A stretch of 64,000 bases of DNA. It comes from Porphyra umbilicalis. Its lineage: Eukaryota; Rhodophyta; Bangiophyceae; Bangiales; Bangiaceae. The number at the start of each line of letters is the position of its first letter. Position 1 is the stretch's first letter. The stretch is taken from contig KV918762.1 of NCBI GenBank assembly GCA_002049455.2, positions 682,001-746,000 of the forward strand, read 5' to 3'. Positions 43,746 through 56,100 of this stretch are shown piece by piece. Made by a program: the position numbers and the translations under genes. The notes under the pieces are model-generated. The model had not been told where the DNA came from and did not search any database. It saw nothing but the letters and a program-made list of their open reading frames with translations.

Positions 43746-46700
43746 AGCGACCGCCGTCCCCGGCGGTGAATGGCGGGGTCCGTCCGACCCGCGGGACCCG
43801 TGACGCGGGCGACGACGGGGCGGCGCGCCCGAGCCACGATCGTGGCGCCGGCGGCATCGGCCGGCGCGGCCACCGGCGGGCTCCCAGTGCTGGGGGCTGC
43901 CGCGGCGGCGGTGGAGGCAGCAGGTGCAGGGGCCCGTCGGACGTCGACCATGGCGGGGCTGTGCCCCCCGCTCGACGACGGAGGAGGCGCCGTCGCTGTC
44001 GCGCTCGCCGTCACCCCCCCCCGTGCCAGGGGGCGCCGCGGCGGCTGAGGCGCCCGGCGGAGCGGCCGGCGGTGGGGCGTCGTTCGTGGCGGCGGTGGCC
44101 GCCGGACGTGGAGGCGGAAGGACCGCCGGGGCGGGGCCCCGCGACGGCGGGCCGGGCCGCGCCGGCCACGCCGTCGGCGACGTCCGGGGGTCGGTCGCGC
44201 TCGGCACTTGCGGAGAACCTCCTTCGGACCGCGACATGGGCCCGGGTCCCCGACCGGGACCATCTGCGGCCGACGCCGCGGCCTCCGCGGACGCTACCCC
44301 CGGGACTGCGGGACCCGGTCCCCACGGCGGTCGTGCTACCGCCGCCGGCGGCCCCGGCTCCGCTTCCCGTCGGGTTGCCGATCGAGGTCGCGGACGCCTG
44401 CGACGTCGATGGCGAGGGCCCTTGGCCGACAGTGCGGGTTGCGTCCGGGGGCGCCATGCCGGGGCCCTACGACGCGGCGGCCATCGACACGGCGTGGACC
44501 CGCATGCTCGCCGTCGGCGAGGCGGGCGGGTACCTGGCGGCGTCCGCGGCGCCGAACGTCTTGAAGTCGTTGGCCGCCGTCGACCACCCGCTCGCCGCCG
44601 AGTACTTCCGCCGCCTTCTGCGGGTGAACGAGGTCGCCGTGATTCTGCCGGAGCCCATGCCGGACGTCACGGAGATGTTCTGCGTCGACGGCGCGGCGGG
44701 GTTCGCGTGGTTAATGGCGCTGCAGCGCCAGCTGCCGAAGCTGCGGGCGACGACGTGTGGGGACGTGAGCGTCAGGTTGGAGTTTTGGGTGGGGCGTGAG
44801 CCCCTTCTCACCTCCGTGCCGGTCCCCGGGGACGACTGGGCCCACGAGCGGGACGCCCGCATGATGGGGCGGCTCGCTTCGGTGGCCCGCGCGGGCCATG
44901 GCGCGATGCGCCTGCCGCTGCGCGAGTCCGCCGACCGCACGTTCCTTCCCCCCTCGGCCCCGTCCGACTGGGACACCGTGTGCGCCGCGCCGCGGCTGCT
45001 CCCTTGGTTCCTGCCGCGGGTCTTCACCCATCTTGCGCGCCGCCTCCCGACGGCGACGAGGGACCCCCTCCTTGGCGTGGCGCGGCTCGCGGCAGCGTGC
45101 GCCATGGTGAGCGCTGTGCTCGCTGCCTACGAGCGGGACCGCCGCTTGTTCCGGCCCCCGCCTTTGGCGACGTGGGCGCTCACCCGCTTCGGGCCGGTGA
45201 CCCTCGCTCAGGGGGACAACCGGCGGGCCACGACGCTGCGCCTCATCATGGCGGCGTGGCCGCATGTCCTGTGGCGTCTCGTGCGCCAGCGCCTCCCCTA
45301 CTCGACGCCGGGGAAGGAACTCCCCACCATCCTCTACGCGCACCGGGGCACGATGATGAGCGCCGAGCGCCACTGGGTGGGCGCGACGCCCTGCGCGTCC
45401 TCGTCCACCGGGTTGGGGTGTACGGAGGCTGCCCTCGAGGCGGACTTGCCCCCGCAGTTCCCCTACGTGGATATCGGCGGGGGTGGGTACGGTGCCACGC
45501 ACCCGGCAGCGTCCGCCAAACCCCCTGGGGTGGACGGGGTCGGGCCGCCGCGGTCTCCTCGGTCGGAGCCCCAAGGGGGCAGTGCCGGCTAAGGGGGCAG
45601 CGCCGGTGGTCCGTCGGATGCGGGTGGCGCCGCGTCGCCCGGCGGTCGTGGCGGTGCCGACCAGGGCGGGGGCCGACGGTACCCCACCACTGCCGACGTG
45701 GCGGCGGGGTGGAGTCCACCAGCGCCCGCCGGGGACCCCGGGGGCCGCGACTACCCGGCCGGCGGCGGCGCGGGCGGTCACGGTGACCAAGGGGCCGGCG
45801 GCCAGCGCCCCGGCGGCGGTTGGCAACCGGGCGGCGGCGGCCGCGGTGGTTGGTCGTCGGTCGCCGGGGGCTACCCCCGTGCGGATGCCGGATGGGGCCC
45901 GGCTCCCGCCGACCGCGGTGAGTGGACGTGCGGGGACCGCCTTACTGGCGGCCCGTCCGACGACCGGGGCTACCACGGTCGGGACTACCACCGCAGTGGC
46001 GGGCATCGCGGCGGTGACGACCGCGGTGGCGATTACGGCGGCGAGTACCGCGGCGACGGCGGCGGCCGCGGCGGTAACCGCGTCGGGGGCGAGGACCGCG
46101 GCGGCGGATACCGCGACGACCGCGGGTACGACCGCCACGGCGGCGGGTACCGAGGCGGTGATGACCGCGGGTACGACTACCGCGGTGGCGGCTACCGCGG
46201 CGGGGACGGCCGCGGGTATGACTACCCTGGCGGCGGCTACCGCGGCGGTGACGACCGCGGGGACGACGCCCTCGGCGGTGACTACCGCCGGGGTGGCCAG
46301 GCCGGCGTGTGGGACCGAGGGGCTGGTGGTTACGGGCCCGAGGGGGGCCGGGATGGTACACCCCGTCACGGGCATGGCGGTGGCCGCGGCGGTGGGGACG
46401 GCAAGTGGGTCTCGCCGCCGGCGCCGCTCCACGACGGGCGTGGTTATCCGCGCGGCGGCGGTGGGGAGGGCCCGGCGACACCACCGCGTCGGGAGCTTAC
46501 CCCCGCTTGGTCCCCCCACCCGTCGCCGCGCCGTGGCGGGGGCGAGGCGCCGCCGATGTCGCCCCGTCGGTCGCCCGCGCCCGCCACGCCCCCGCCGGTT
46601 CCGCCGGTCCCCGCGCGTTCCTTGGCACCCGCTGTTGCCGCCGTAGCCCCGGTCGTACCGCCTGTGGCCTTGCCGGATGCGGCGCCGCCGTCCCCGGCTC

Positions 46701-47475
46701 GGGGAGCTGTGGCGGTGGCCGCCGAGCGGGGTGACGCGCCCGACCCGACAATGCCACGGGCGGGGCCCTCGCTGCCGTCCCGGCCGTCTTCCGCGCCACC
46801 GTCGGCTTTGCTGCCCGCGCCGCTAGGAGCCGCGGCGGGACTCCCCGCCACGGGGGCGGCCGTAGCGCCCCCGCGTCGGGTGACCGCGTCCGCCGTTGCG
46901 GTGGTGGGGCCGCCCGACCCCGCGCCGCTTGGGGCCACGCCGGACGCTCCGGGGACGGGGGACCCTCCCTCCGGTACCCCGTCGCGAGCCGCCCCCGAAC
47001 AACCTGCCCCCGAACAACCCCCCCCCCGGCTGAGACGCCGCGAGGCCCCGACGGAGGGAGCGGCAACGCCGCGGGCGAGGAGGACGGGGCGCCGGCGGTC
47101 GGTCAACGGCGGGGGCGGGACGACGGCCCGGCCGGGCGGCGCGTCGCGGCGCGGACCAGCGGGCGGGACGTGGCCGCGGAGCGTGAAAGCCGGGGGCCCG
47201 GCGAGCAGGACGCCACCGTGTCGGCGTGCTACTTGACGGGGGCGGCGCACACCAAGCAGGCGGGCCCGCCCCGACCGGGCGACCTTCGCGGGGCCGTGTG
47301 GGCCGAGTGGGGGTACGACCCGGTGGTGAACTGGGGCCAGGTGACGGACGCGATGGTGGGGTGGGCCCTGCTGGAGTACAGCCGGGCCGCGCGCCAGGTG
47401 AAGGGCTCGCTTGCCGCGAGCCCAACGTGGCACGCGGCGCGCCTGAACCAGGGGGTGCGCGCCCAGCTGCGATAA
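43740..47475 (+). CDS. Opposite-strand frame in the chromovirus 3' region, with RGG-rich part
   Basis: Runs against the pol genes. The plus frame is already open inside the LTR (from 43658) and is Pro/Ala/Arg-rich to ~44.3 kb. From ~44.35 to 45.45 kb it is globular-looking with well-mixed residues (YLAASAAPNVLKSLAAVDH, later DVTEMFCVDGAAGFAWLMAL, RLEFWVGREPLLTSVPVPGD, PWFLPRVFTHLARRLP, RRATTLRLIMAAWPHVLWRL). A Gly/Arg/Asp-rich part follows (45.7-46.5 kb) with repeats of YRGGDDRGYDYRGGG, then a Pro/Ala-rich part and a short final block near 47.3 kb (WAEWGYDPVVNWGQVTDAMV) ending at 47475. About one or two breaks or splice sites separate the parts. I recognise no family. Antisense ORFs after pol are known in some plant chromoviruses and related giants. 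RGG repeats suggest RNA or DNA binding. It could be element-encoded or captured. Confidence 0.55.
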
Positions 47476-47679
47476 GGCGGGGTCCCAGTGGTAAACCCCG
47501 CCTACGCCGACCCGTAGGTGGTACCGAGGCGCGCCGTAGGGAATAAATCCGGTTGGGCCCGCGGGGCCGTGTGACCGCCGGCGGGGCCCGCCGCTGCGGG
47601 AATAAATCCGGTTGGGCCCGCGGGGCCGTGGGACCGTTGGCGGAGCCCGCCGCGGCGCACCCGGCGTGTGTCGAACCGG

Positions 47680-49440
47680 GGGCGCCGCCCCACTGGCGAC
47701 ACACCCTTAGCCTCGACGGGCGCCAAGACGCCGTGGAGGCGCGGCCCCAATGGCGATACGCCCGCCGCGGCGTCCCCGTCACGCGTCGCCTTCGGGGCGT
47801 CGCCCCAGTGGCGCTACGCCCGTTGTCACGACAGGCGCCACGACGCCGTGGGGGCGCCGTTCCAATGGCGTTACGCCCGCCGCCGCGTCCCCGTCGCGCG
47901 TCGACTTCGGGGCGTCGCCTCAATGGCGACACGCCCTCCGTCACGAGAGGCGCCACGACGCCGTGGGGGCGCCGCCCCAATGGCGATACGCCCGCCGCGG
48001 CGTCACCGTCGCGCGTCGCCTTCGGGGCGTCGCCCCAGTGGCGCTACGCCCGTTGTCACGACAGGCGCCACGACGCCGCGGGGGCGCCGCCCCAACGGCG
48101 GTCCGCCCTTCGTTACGACGGGCGCCACGACGCCGTGGGGGCGCCGCCCCAATGGCGATACGCCCTCCGCGGCGTCCCCGTCGCGCGTCGCCTTCGGGGC
48201 GTCGCCCCAATGGCGACACGCCCTTCCTCACGAGAGTCGCCACGACGCCGTGGGGCGCCGCCCCAATGGTGATACGCCCGCCGTTGCGTCCCCGTCGCGC
48301 GGCGACTGCGAAGCGCCGCCCCACTGGCGCTCCGCCCTTCGTCGCGACGAGCGCCACGGCGCCGAGGGGGCGCCGCCCCACTTGCGATACGCCCTTTGCC
48401 GCGACGGGCGCCACGACGCCGTGGGGGCGCCGCCCCAATGGCAGTCCGCCCTTCGTTACGACGGGCGCCACGACGCCGTGGGGGCGCCGCCCCAATGGCG
48501 ATACGCCCTCCGCGGCGTCCCCGTCACGCGTCGCCTTCGGGACGTCGTTCCAGTGGTGGACGCCCTCCGTCACGACGGGTGCCTTGACGCCGCGGGGCCG
48601 CGGCCCCAACGGCGATACGCCCGCCGCTGCGTCCCCGTCGCGCGAAGACCTCGGGGTGTCGCCACACTGGCGCTACGCCCTCCGGCACGACGGGCACCAT
48701 GACGCCGTGGGGGCGTCGCCCCACTGGCGCTCCGCCCTTCGTCACGACGGGCACCACGACGCCGCGGGGGTGCCGCCCCACTGGCGACACGCCCTTAGCT
48801 GCGACGACGGGCGCCACGACGCCGTGGGGCGCCTCCCCAATGGCGATACGCCCGCCGCGGCGTCCCCGTCGCGCGTCGCCTTCGGGGCGTCGCCCCAGTG
48901 GCGCGACGCCCGTTGTCACGACAGGCGCCACGACGCCGTGGGGGCGCCGCCCCAATGGCGACACGCCCTCCGTCACGACAGGCGCCACGTCGCCGTGGGG
49001 GCGCCGCCCCAATGGCGATACGCCCTCTGTCACGACAGGCGCCACGACGCCGTGGGGGCGCCGCCTCAATGGCGACACGCCCTCCGTCACGAGAGGCGCC
49101 ACGACGCCGTGGGGGCGCCGCCCCAATGGCGATACGCCCGCCGTGGCGTCCCCGTCGCGCGTCGCCTTCGGGGCGTCGCCCCAGTGGCGCTACGCCCGTT
49201 GTCACGACAGGCGCCACGACGCCGTGGGGGCGCCGTCCCAATGGCAATACGCCCCCCCCGCCGCGTCCCCGTCGCGCGTCGGCTTCGGGGCGTCGCCCTA
49301 CGAGCGTCATGCCCTTTGCCGCGACGAGCGCCACGACGCCGTGGGGGCGCCGCCTCACTGGCGATACGCCCTTAGCTGAGTCCTTGTCGAGCGCGGACCC
49401 TGGGGTGTCGCCCCACTGGCGCTACGCCCCCCGTACGCGC
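47680..49440. repeat. 57-bp tandem array inside the chromovirus
   Basis: About 30 units. Spacing is exactly 57 bp where counted (GGCGCCACG at 48924, 48981, 49038, 49095). Two unit types alternate irregularly: one with GACGCCGTGGGGGCGCCGCC and CAATGGCGATACGCCC, the other with CCCCGTCGCGCGTCGCCTTC and GGGGCGTCGCCCCAGTGGCG. As 57 is a multiple of three, frames on both strands stay open for hundreds of codons. On the element strand one frame reads PLGRRPHGVVAPVVTEGVS per unit. It separates chromodomain from the opposite-strand frame. Confidence 0.9.
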
Positions 49441-49558
49441 CCGGCGTGTGCCGACCTCGGGGCACCGCCCCACTGGCGGGACGTCCGTTGTGCGTACCGT
49501 CCGTGGGCCGATGCTGGGGTGCGCATGCCCGGCGCGGGCCGACTCCGGGGCGCGTCCG

Positions 49559-52500
49559 CTAAGCAAGCGGTCCGACCGGCCGCTCGGGGCCCGCCGGGGC
49601 CCCGGGCTCCGCCGCGACCGAGGGTGCGGGCGCGGTCCCCGTCGCGGCGGCCGCGTCATTGTCCCCGGTCACGCCCGGGGGCCGGTCGGCCGCCGTGTGG
49701 AGGAGGCCCCGGCGGCTCGCGCGGCGCAGGTACAGCTGCAGGGTTTCGTGGGGTGCGACGGAGGCGTCCTCCCACGTGGCCTCTTCGTATCCGGTCCACG
49801 TCACCTTGACCAAGAGGCGGCCGTCCTCGCCGTCGGCATGGTCCAGGATCTGGTCGATGTGATACGTGTGCCCATCGGGGCTAGGCCCGTGGGGCCGGAC
49901 CGTGGCATCCAATGAGGGGCGTAGGGCCGGCTAGGCCGGGGGTCCTGACGGGGCGCGCACCAGGTGCACAATGTTTTGCCGCCGGTGCTCGCCTTTGATG
50001 TCGAGCACGGCGGTGGGCCCCTCGATGCGGACGACGCGAAAGGGGCCTTGGGCCCGTTGGCCAAGCTTACTCCCCTTGTAGTCATGATGCCGTTTGAAGG
50101 CGAACCCGCCGACTTCCAGCCCAGTCGGTTGGGGTCGGATGCGTGCATCGTGGTTGCGCTTGTACCGCTGCTGCGCTGCCGCTAGGGCCTCCCGGATCCG
50201 CGGGATCAGGCGCACCAAGCGCGTCAGGAAGGCAGCCTGCTCCTTCTTCTCGGCGTGGGTGCCCCGTTGCGCCGTCGCTGGGTACCGGCTCCTCCGCGTC
50301 AGGTCCTTGATGGACCAGCTGGCCACGCCCAGTGGGTTGACGAGCTCGAACGGAGCGACCTTGGTCGCCGCATGCGGCTGCGTGTTGTACGCCAACGTGA
50401 GCGCCGGGAGGAGCTGATCTCACGTAGTGGGGTTCTCGGCGACGTAGTGGTCGAGGATGCGGCCCATCGTGCGGTTGAACCGCTCAGCTTGCCCGTTCGT
50501 CTGCGGTCGCGACGGTGTGGTCACCTTGGCCTCGACGGACAATAGGTTGCACACCTGGTGCCAAAACTGCGCGGTGAACTGGGGGCCGCCGTCCGACAGG
50601 ACCCGGTCAGGGGGACCGTAGGCCCCGATCCAATAGTCCAAGAGAACGGAGGCGCAGTCCACCGCGCGTATCTGACCCATCGGGATGGCGCGTACCAGCT
50701 TGGAGAACCGGTCAGTGATGACCATGATGTACTCGTTGCCGGCGGCCGTCTTGGCCAGCGGCCCGAACAGGTCCGTGGCGATGTCCTGGAAAGGCAGCGT
50801 GGCTGGGAAGAGCTGCAAGGCGGCTGCCGCCCGAAGCGGCCGGACGCGGCCGCGGGCACAGCTTGCGCAGTTGCGGACGTGGAGGACGACGTCCGCCGCC
50901 ATCCCGGGCCAGTCGTAATACCGCCGCATGGCCGCATACATTCGGGACTCCCCCGGGTGTCCCGCCAACGTGGTCTCGTGTTCCAACCGCAGAACACGCT
51001 CCCGCAGGGGCACCGGTACGACAATCTGGGCCACCCCGTCGTGGGTGGCACGCCGGCACACGAGGCCATCACTGTCCTCGAAGAACGGCACAGCCCGACC
51101 AGCGTTAAGCGCCTCCACGACCTTGCGACACAGGGGATCCTCCCCTTGTGTTGTGGCCACCTCGCCCTTATCAATGGCCAGCGTGGTCGGCCCGGATACG
51201 TAGTTGGCGGTCACCAGGCCCCGGGCTGTCTCTGCCCGGGTCACGGCGAAGACGGGGATGTCCGTGTCGTCAGCCGAGTGGTCGGTGCCCGACGTGACCA
51301 GCCGGGACATCCCGTCGGCGAGCCAATGGCTTTGGCCGGGCTTGTACGCGATGTCGAAGGCGAGCTCATTAAGGCGCATGCGCCAGCGAGCGAGGCGCCT
51401 GCGTGCAGTCCCGTCGATGTTGAGGAGCCACCTGAGGCAGTCGTGGTCCGTCCGGACGAAGAACCGGTCGCCCTCCAGGTAGGCTCTCAACTTGAGGGAG
51501 GCCCACACGACGGCGAGGCACTCCTTCTCGGTTACACCGAAGTGGCGTTCTGCGCCTTCGAGGACGCGGCTGATGTAGGCGACAGGGCGGAGCCCGCCTT
51601 CCTGCTGCTCCTGTAGCAGGGCTGCGCCTACTTGCGTCCCGCACGCGTCTACGTCCAACACATACTTGTGACCGGCTCGTGGGAGGGCGAGAACAGGAGG
51701 CTGCGTCAGCCGGCCCTTCATCTCCTCGAAGGCGACCAGCTGCTCCGGCGTCGGTGGCGGCACTGTGACCGGGGCGGTCGAGCCCATAAGGTCCGTCAGG
51801 GGGGTGGCGATCCGCGCGAAGTTCGGGACGAACCGTCGGAAGACATTGCACATGCCGATGAAGCTCCGCACCTGAGCGCGCGTCGTTGGGAACGCCGCCT
51901 CCCGGAGGGCCTTGGTGTGGGCCTGCAACACGCTGAGGCGGCCGGGAGTGATCTCGTGGCCGAGGTACTCCACCGTCGTCCGGAAGAAGCGGCACTTGGG
52001 CAGCTTGAGGGTGACCCCCGCGGCCCGCAGGATCCCCAGGACCTCGTCTAAATGCTGGACATGCGCCTCCTGCGTTTTGGAGTAGACGATGACGTCGTCG
52101 AGGTATGCTAGGCAGCTTGGCCACTTGACGCCGGACAGGATGATGTCTAACGCCCGCTGGAATGTCGCGGGCGCGTTCGTCAGCCCGAACGGCATCCGCT
52201 TGTAGTGGTAGGCCCCCTTGTGGCAGACGAAGGCCGTCTTCTCCCGGTCGCCATCGGCGATCAGGACTTGCCAGTACCCGGCGTTGCAGTCCAGGGTGGA
52301 GAAGACCTTGGCCTTTCCGAGGCTGTCTAGGCACTCATCCATGCGCGTCAGCGGGTAGGAGTCGCGCTTGGATACCGCATTCAGCAAGCGGTAGTCCACG
52401 CAGAACCGGAGTGTCCCATCCTTCTTGGGGACCAGGACCACGGGGAGGCCCCACTCGGAGGACGTCGGCTCGATCACGTCGGCCGCCAGTTGGCGTTCGA

Positions 52501-52826
52501 CTTCCGCAGCCTCCGCCTCTCGCGCCTTGGGCCCGGCCCGCCGGGGCGGGACGCGCCCGGGCTTGGCCCCCGGGGTGAGCTCGATGTGATGCCTCGTGGC
52601 CTGGATCGCGCCCAGGGCTTGGCCTGACCACATCGCCTCGTGCCGGCGGAGCACCGCCTGGATCCGCTCGTGGACGTGCGGCGGGGCCTCGGGCAGCGGG
52701 ACATCCGCCACGCGCGGAGGGTTCGGTGCCGGAGGCTCGGGCGCCTCCTCGGGGGAGTCCCCCTCAAGGCGGCCCCGTCCTGTAGTGGGTTCCGCCACCA
52801 GCAGGGCCCCGTCCACGGCTGCCGTC
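49559..52826 (-). CDS. pol: Chromovirus pol: reverse transcriptase, RNase H, integrase, chromodomain
   Basis: On the element strand: reverse transcriptase (about 52.5-51.9 kb) with DGTLRFCVDYRLLN and the catalytic CLAYLDDVIVYS. RNase H (51.7-51.4 kb) has KYVLDVDACGTQVGAALLQE and EKECLAVVWASLKLR. Integrase (51.0-50.4 kb) has an HHCC zinc finger (H...HPGESRM...CASC) and core DIATDLFGPL, LSDGGPQFT, then QTNGQAERFNR. A GPY/F module (near 50.0 kb) has QGPFRVVRIEGPTAVLDI and NIVHLV. A chromodomain (49.9-49.7 kb) has YHIDQILDHADGED, LLVKVTWTGYEEATWEDA. The last makes it a chromovirus; such domains direct integration to marked chromatin. The pol gene is cut off from protease by the copia, and has a few other breaks. 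Confidence 0.92.
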
Positions 52827-53198
52827 TGTGAAGTCGGTGTGGTCAAGTGGGTGCGTTGTTTTACTATGGCAGAGGTCCTGGGCCGTGTCCAGCCACCTAA
52901 TCTACCCCAGGCGGCCCCAGGACCGGTCGTCGGGCAGCCCGCTCTCGGAGCACACCCACGTGCCTCAGTTCTCAGTGCGGGCGGGCCGCGGCGCACCTCC
53001 CAGAACGGGGCATGCACCTCCCCACACAAGTCCCCCCCCCGAGCTCACCCCAGCAGAGAGTGCCCACTACGAGACCAACAAATCAAGTACACACAAGTAC
53101 AAAACATACAACAAGTGCATAGGTAAATACCCAAAACTGAGTCCCAATGCTCAACCGGATAAGTATAGACAAATGGAATTGCTGAGCCATGCTCAACA
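52827..53198 (-). repeat. Copia 3' LTR
   Basis: 372 bp, TG...CA ends, nearly identical to 58416-58788. GGGGGGAG (53199-53206, element strand) abuts it as the polypurine tract. Confidence 0.95.
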
Positions 53199-54074
53199 CT
53201 CCCCCCAATTACACTGTGACGGTTCCGGAGTCCGGATGCAAGGTAGCCCGGCTTCCGGCTTACAGCTTGATTTGGCTTCCCGATCGCCGCTGCTCGGGCC
53301 CGGGCTGTAGCAGTACAGCCCTCCTCGGGAAGCCATATCAGTTTTGGGCTGTACTGATACAGAACCCCCCCTCCCCGACTTGGCCGCAAAACGCGATGTG
53401 GGCCAAAAAACCGCCCACCGCCAAGTCGACAACCGCCGACTCGGACAGCATCAGAGCACCCGCCAGCCGACCGCCAGGCCGCCGCAAGCCGCCCAACCAC
53501 CGCAAAGTCGACGCAAACCGCCGACTTGGTAGAGACGCATGAAGCTGGGCTGTATCAGTACAGCCCCCCCCCGCCACTTAAAACAAAAAAAACGATGTCC
53601 GCCAAGTCCGCCTCGGTCGACGCGGACAGCATCGGAGAAGCCCTTAGCCGACCGCCCGACCGCCGGAGGCCACCCAGTCGGCGTAAAGGCGATGCAGGCC
53701 GCTGCCTTCGTAGCGATGCAAGGGCCTGGAGCTGTATCAGTACAGCCGTAACGGCTACCGCCCAGCCGAAAATCGAATTGACGCGGTCGTCCAATGTTGA
53801 TCGGATCGTCCTACGAAACGTTCGGTAGACATCGATTCGACCGGCCGCCCCCGACTCGATCGGCGAAACTTCGACTTGATCGACGAATTTCGGCACGAAT
53901 CCGACTCGGGCTGTATCAGTACAGCCCGCCGACAATCGGATCCCGATTCCGAGGAGGGCTGTACTGATACAGCCCAGCCCCCGACCTCGCCGTAAACCGC
54001 CCAATCGACCCGAAGCCGTTCCGGGCCGCCGACACCGCCACTCCGCCGCCAACCGCCGCCCCCCCCGAGGGGGT
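53199..54074. repeat. Copia 3' non-coding region with six palindromic 20-mers
   Basis: No gene. Six copies of GGGCTGTATCAGTACAGCCC or its reverse complement (some with one or two changes) lie at 53302, 53346, 53547, 53730, 53908 and 53956. Start-to-start spacing is 44, 201, 183, 178 and 48 bp. The copy at 53730 has A for the first G. Confidence 0.85.
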
Positions 54075-54109
54075 TCAGCCCTGCGGCGCAGGACGTAGGG
54101 CCCGCGTGC

Positions 54110-56100
54110 CGCTACTCCCCGAAGTGCCCAGATCCGAGCCAACGCCGATGACGCCCCGGAATGTGGTGAACGCCGGGGCCGGCAGTGGCTTCGTCATGCC
54201 ATCTGCGGGCATGTCGGCGCTGGGAAGAAAGTAGAAGGCAACCTCCCCACGCGCGACGTAGTCGCGCACCATGTGGTACGCAACGTCTACGTGCTTGGTG
54301 CGCCCGGTGGCTTCGGGATTGTTGACCAAAGCGAGGCACGCCTGGTTGTCCTCCCCCAGGGGCACGGCGTCCCCGTCGACGCCCAGCTCCGACAGAAGTT
54401 TGCGCAGCCACAGCGCCTCCTTGGTCGCCATAGCGGCGGCGACGTACTCGGCCTCGGCCGTTGACGTCGCCACGGTCGACTGGCGCTTGCTCGTCCACGA
54501 TATCGGCCCGCCATTGAGGGTGAAGACAAAGCCCGTCGTCGACCGACGAGCGTCAATATCGCCTGCCCAGTCTGCGTCAACGTACCCTTGGAGAGGCTTG
54601 TCGTCGCCGTACACGACCCCTAGTCGCGTAGCCCCGCGAAGATATCGGAGCACCCCCTTGGCCGCGCGCATGTGGTCCTCCTCGGGGCATGACATGTAGC
54701 GGGAGAGCACGCCCACGGCAAAGGCAATGTCCGGCCTCGTCGTCGTGGAGAGGTACAGCAACGAGCCAACAAGCTCGGCGTACCGGTTGCCCTCGGGCAG
54801 TAGATTCTCCCCCGTCTTGCAAAGCTTGGCACCTGACACCATGGGCGTCTTGTTAGGCGCAGACTTGTCCATCTGGAAAGCCTCAAGCAGGGAACTGACA
54901 TGCCCCGGATTGCTCAGGGTGATCACCTTGGCAGCCCGATCTCGCATGACCTTCATGCCAATGAAGTCCTTGACCTCACCCATGTCGCGCACGTCGAAAG
55001 ACGCCGACACCGAGGCCTTGACCATCTGGACCCCTTCGAGGCTTTTTCCAGCCACAATGAGATCGTCCACGTAGACGAGGATGTAGACAAGCCCGTGCAC
55101 AGGGTGGCTCCACGTGTAGAGGCACGGGTCCACCTTGGACCGCACCGCTCCGATGGCATTGAGCTCTTTGTTAAGCTTGATGCCCCACAATCGTCCCGCC
55201 TGTTTGGTCCCATAGAGAGCCAGGTTCAGACGGCGGACATCACCTTCCTCCCCCGGCTCGGCTCCGACCGGAAGCTTGATGTACATCTCCTTGTCCATCT
55301 TTGCGTTGAGGAAGGCCGTCTTCACATCCACGTGGTGAACTTCCCAGTCCTTGGCCGCCGCCACCGCGAAGAGCGCGCGTGTCGTGGCCGAGCTCGGCAC
55401 TGGTGCCCATGTCTCATCAAAGTCGCGCCCTGGCACTTGGTTGAAGCCCTGCGCCACCAGTCGCGCCTTGTACCGAGTCATGTTGCCCTCAGCATCGTGC
55501 TTGATGTCGTACACGTACCGCGTTTTGACAGCCTTACGCTTGTTGCTGCTCCTGGTATTGGACCAGGTACCAAGCTTCTTGTGTGCGAGGTACTCTTCTT
55601 TCTCAGCCGCCTTCCAACGCGGCCAGTCCGATCGCGCACGCGCCTCCTTCGCATTGGCTGGCGCCTTGGTCAGGTCCCATCCCGACGGATCTCCGCCCTT
55701 GGGTCCTTCTGCAGCGTATGCCTTTGGGTTACGCTCCCACCAGGTAACCTTGGGTGCCGGCTTGCGCTTCGACCGCCGGAGTGCTTGCACCCGGTCGTCA
55801 CCACTCTCTGTGGTGGATCCAGACAGCACGTCGTGTCCATCATGATCCGCCGCGTCCTCGCCGGCGTCATTGTCATCTCCGTCTTCTGCGTCGAGTCCGG
55901 AAGCCTCGTCCGGCTCAACGTCGCTCTCTGACGACTGCTGCGAGGCATACTCGTCCCCGCTTGCGGCTTCCGCTTCCAGCATGTCCATGGCGCCGTCCTC
56001 CTTGTCACCATCCGTCTGACTGGTCAGGAAAGGGGTGGAAGCAGGGCCAGGGACAGAGGTCATCTTGATGGCTTTGCTTGAGGTCTCCTCCATGAGCACA
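54110..56100 (-). CDS. Copia reverse transcriptase and RNase H
   Basis: Acidic spacer, then reverse transcriptase (~55.5-54.85 kb): RYKARLVAQGFNQVPGRDFD, VHHVDVKTAFLNAKMD, catalytic VYILVYVDDLIVAGK. RNase H (~54.6-54.2 kb): YVDADWAGDIDARRSTTGFV, TSTAEAEYVAAAMATKEALW and EDNQACLALVNNPEATGRTK. The end matches the relic at 63-340. Confidence 0.93.

Noticed and set aside
44711-46519. 602-codon frame on the minus strand over the antisense cargo
   Set aside because: Its peptide is Ala/Val/Arg-rich and mirrors the GGY/RGG codons of the plus frame; the plus strand has balanced residue use and is the credible one.
47750-49375. 541-codon plus frame across the 57-bp array
   Set aside because: Frames stay open on both strands because 57 is divisible by three and the units lack stops; no independent sign of translation.
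47680-49440. CRISPR-like array
   Set aside because: Units are contiguous 57-bp tandems with no spacers of unique sequence, and the genome is eukaryotic.
49700-50400. A separate gene for the chromodomain or GPF frames
   Set aside because: Their order and strand continue integrase directly, so they are parts of the chromovirus pol, not independent genes.
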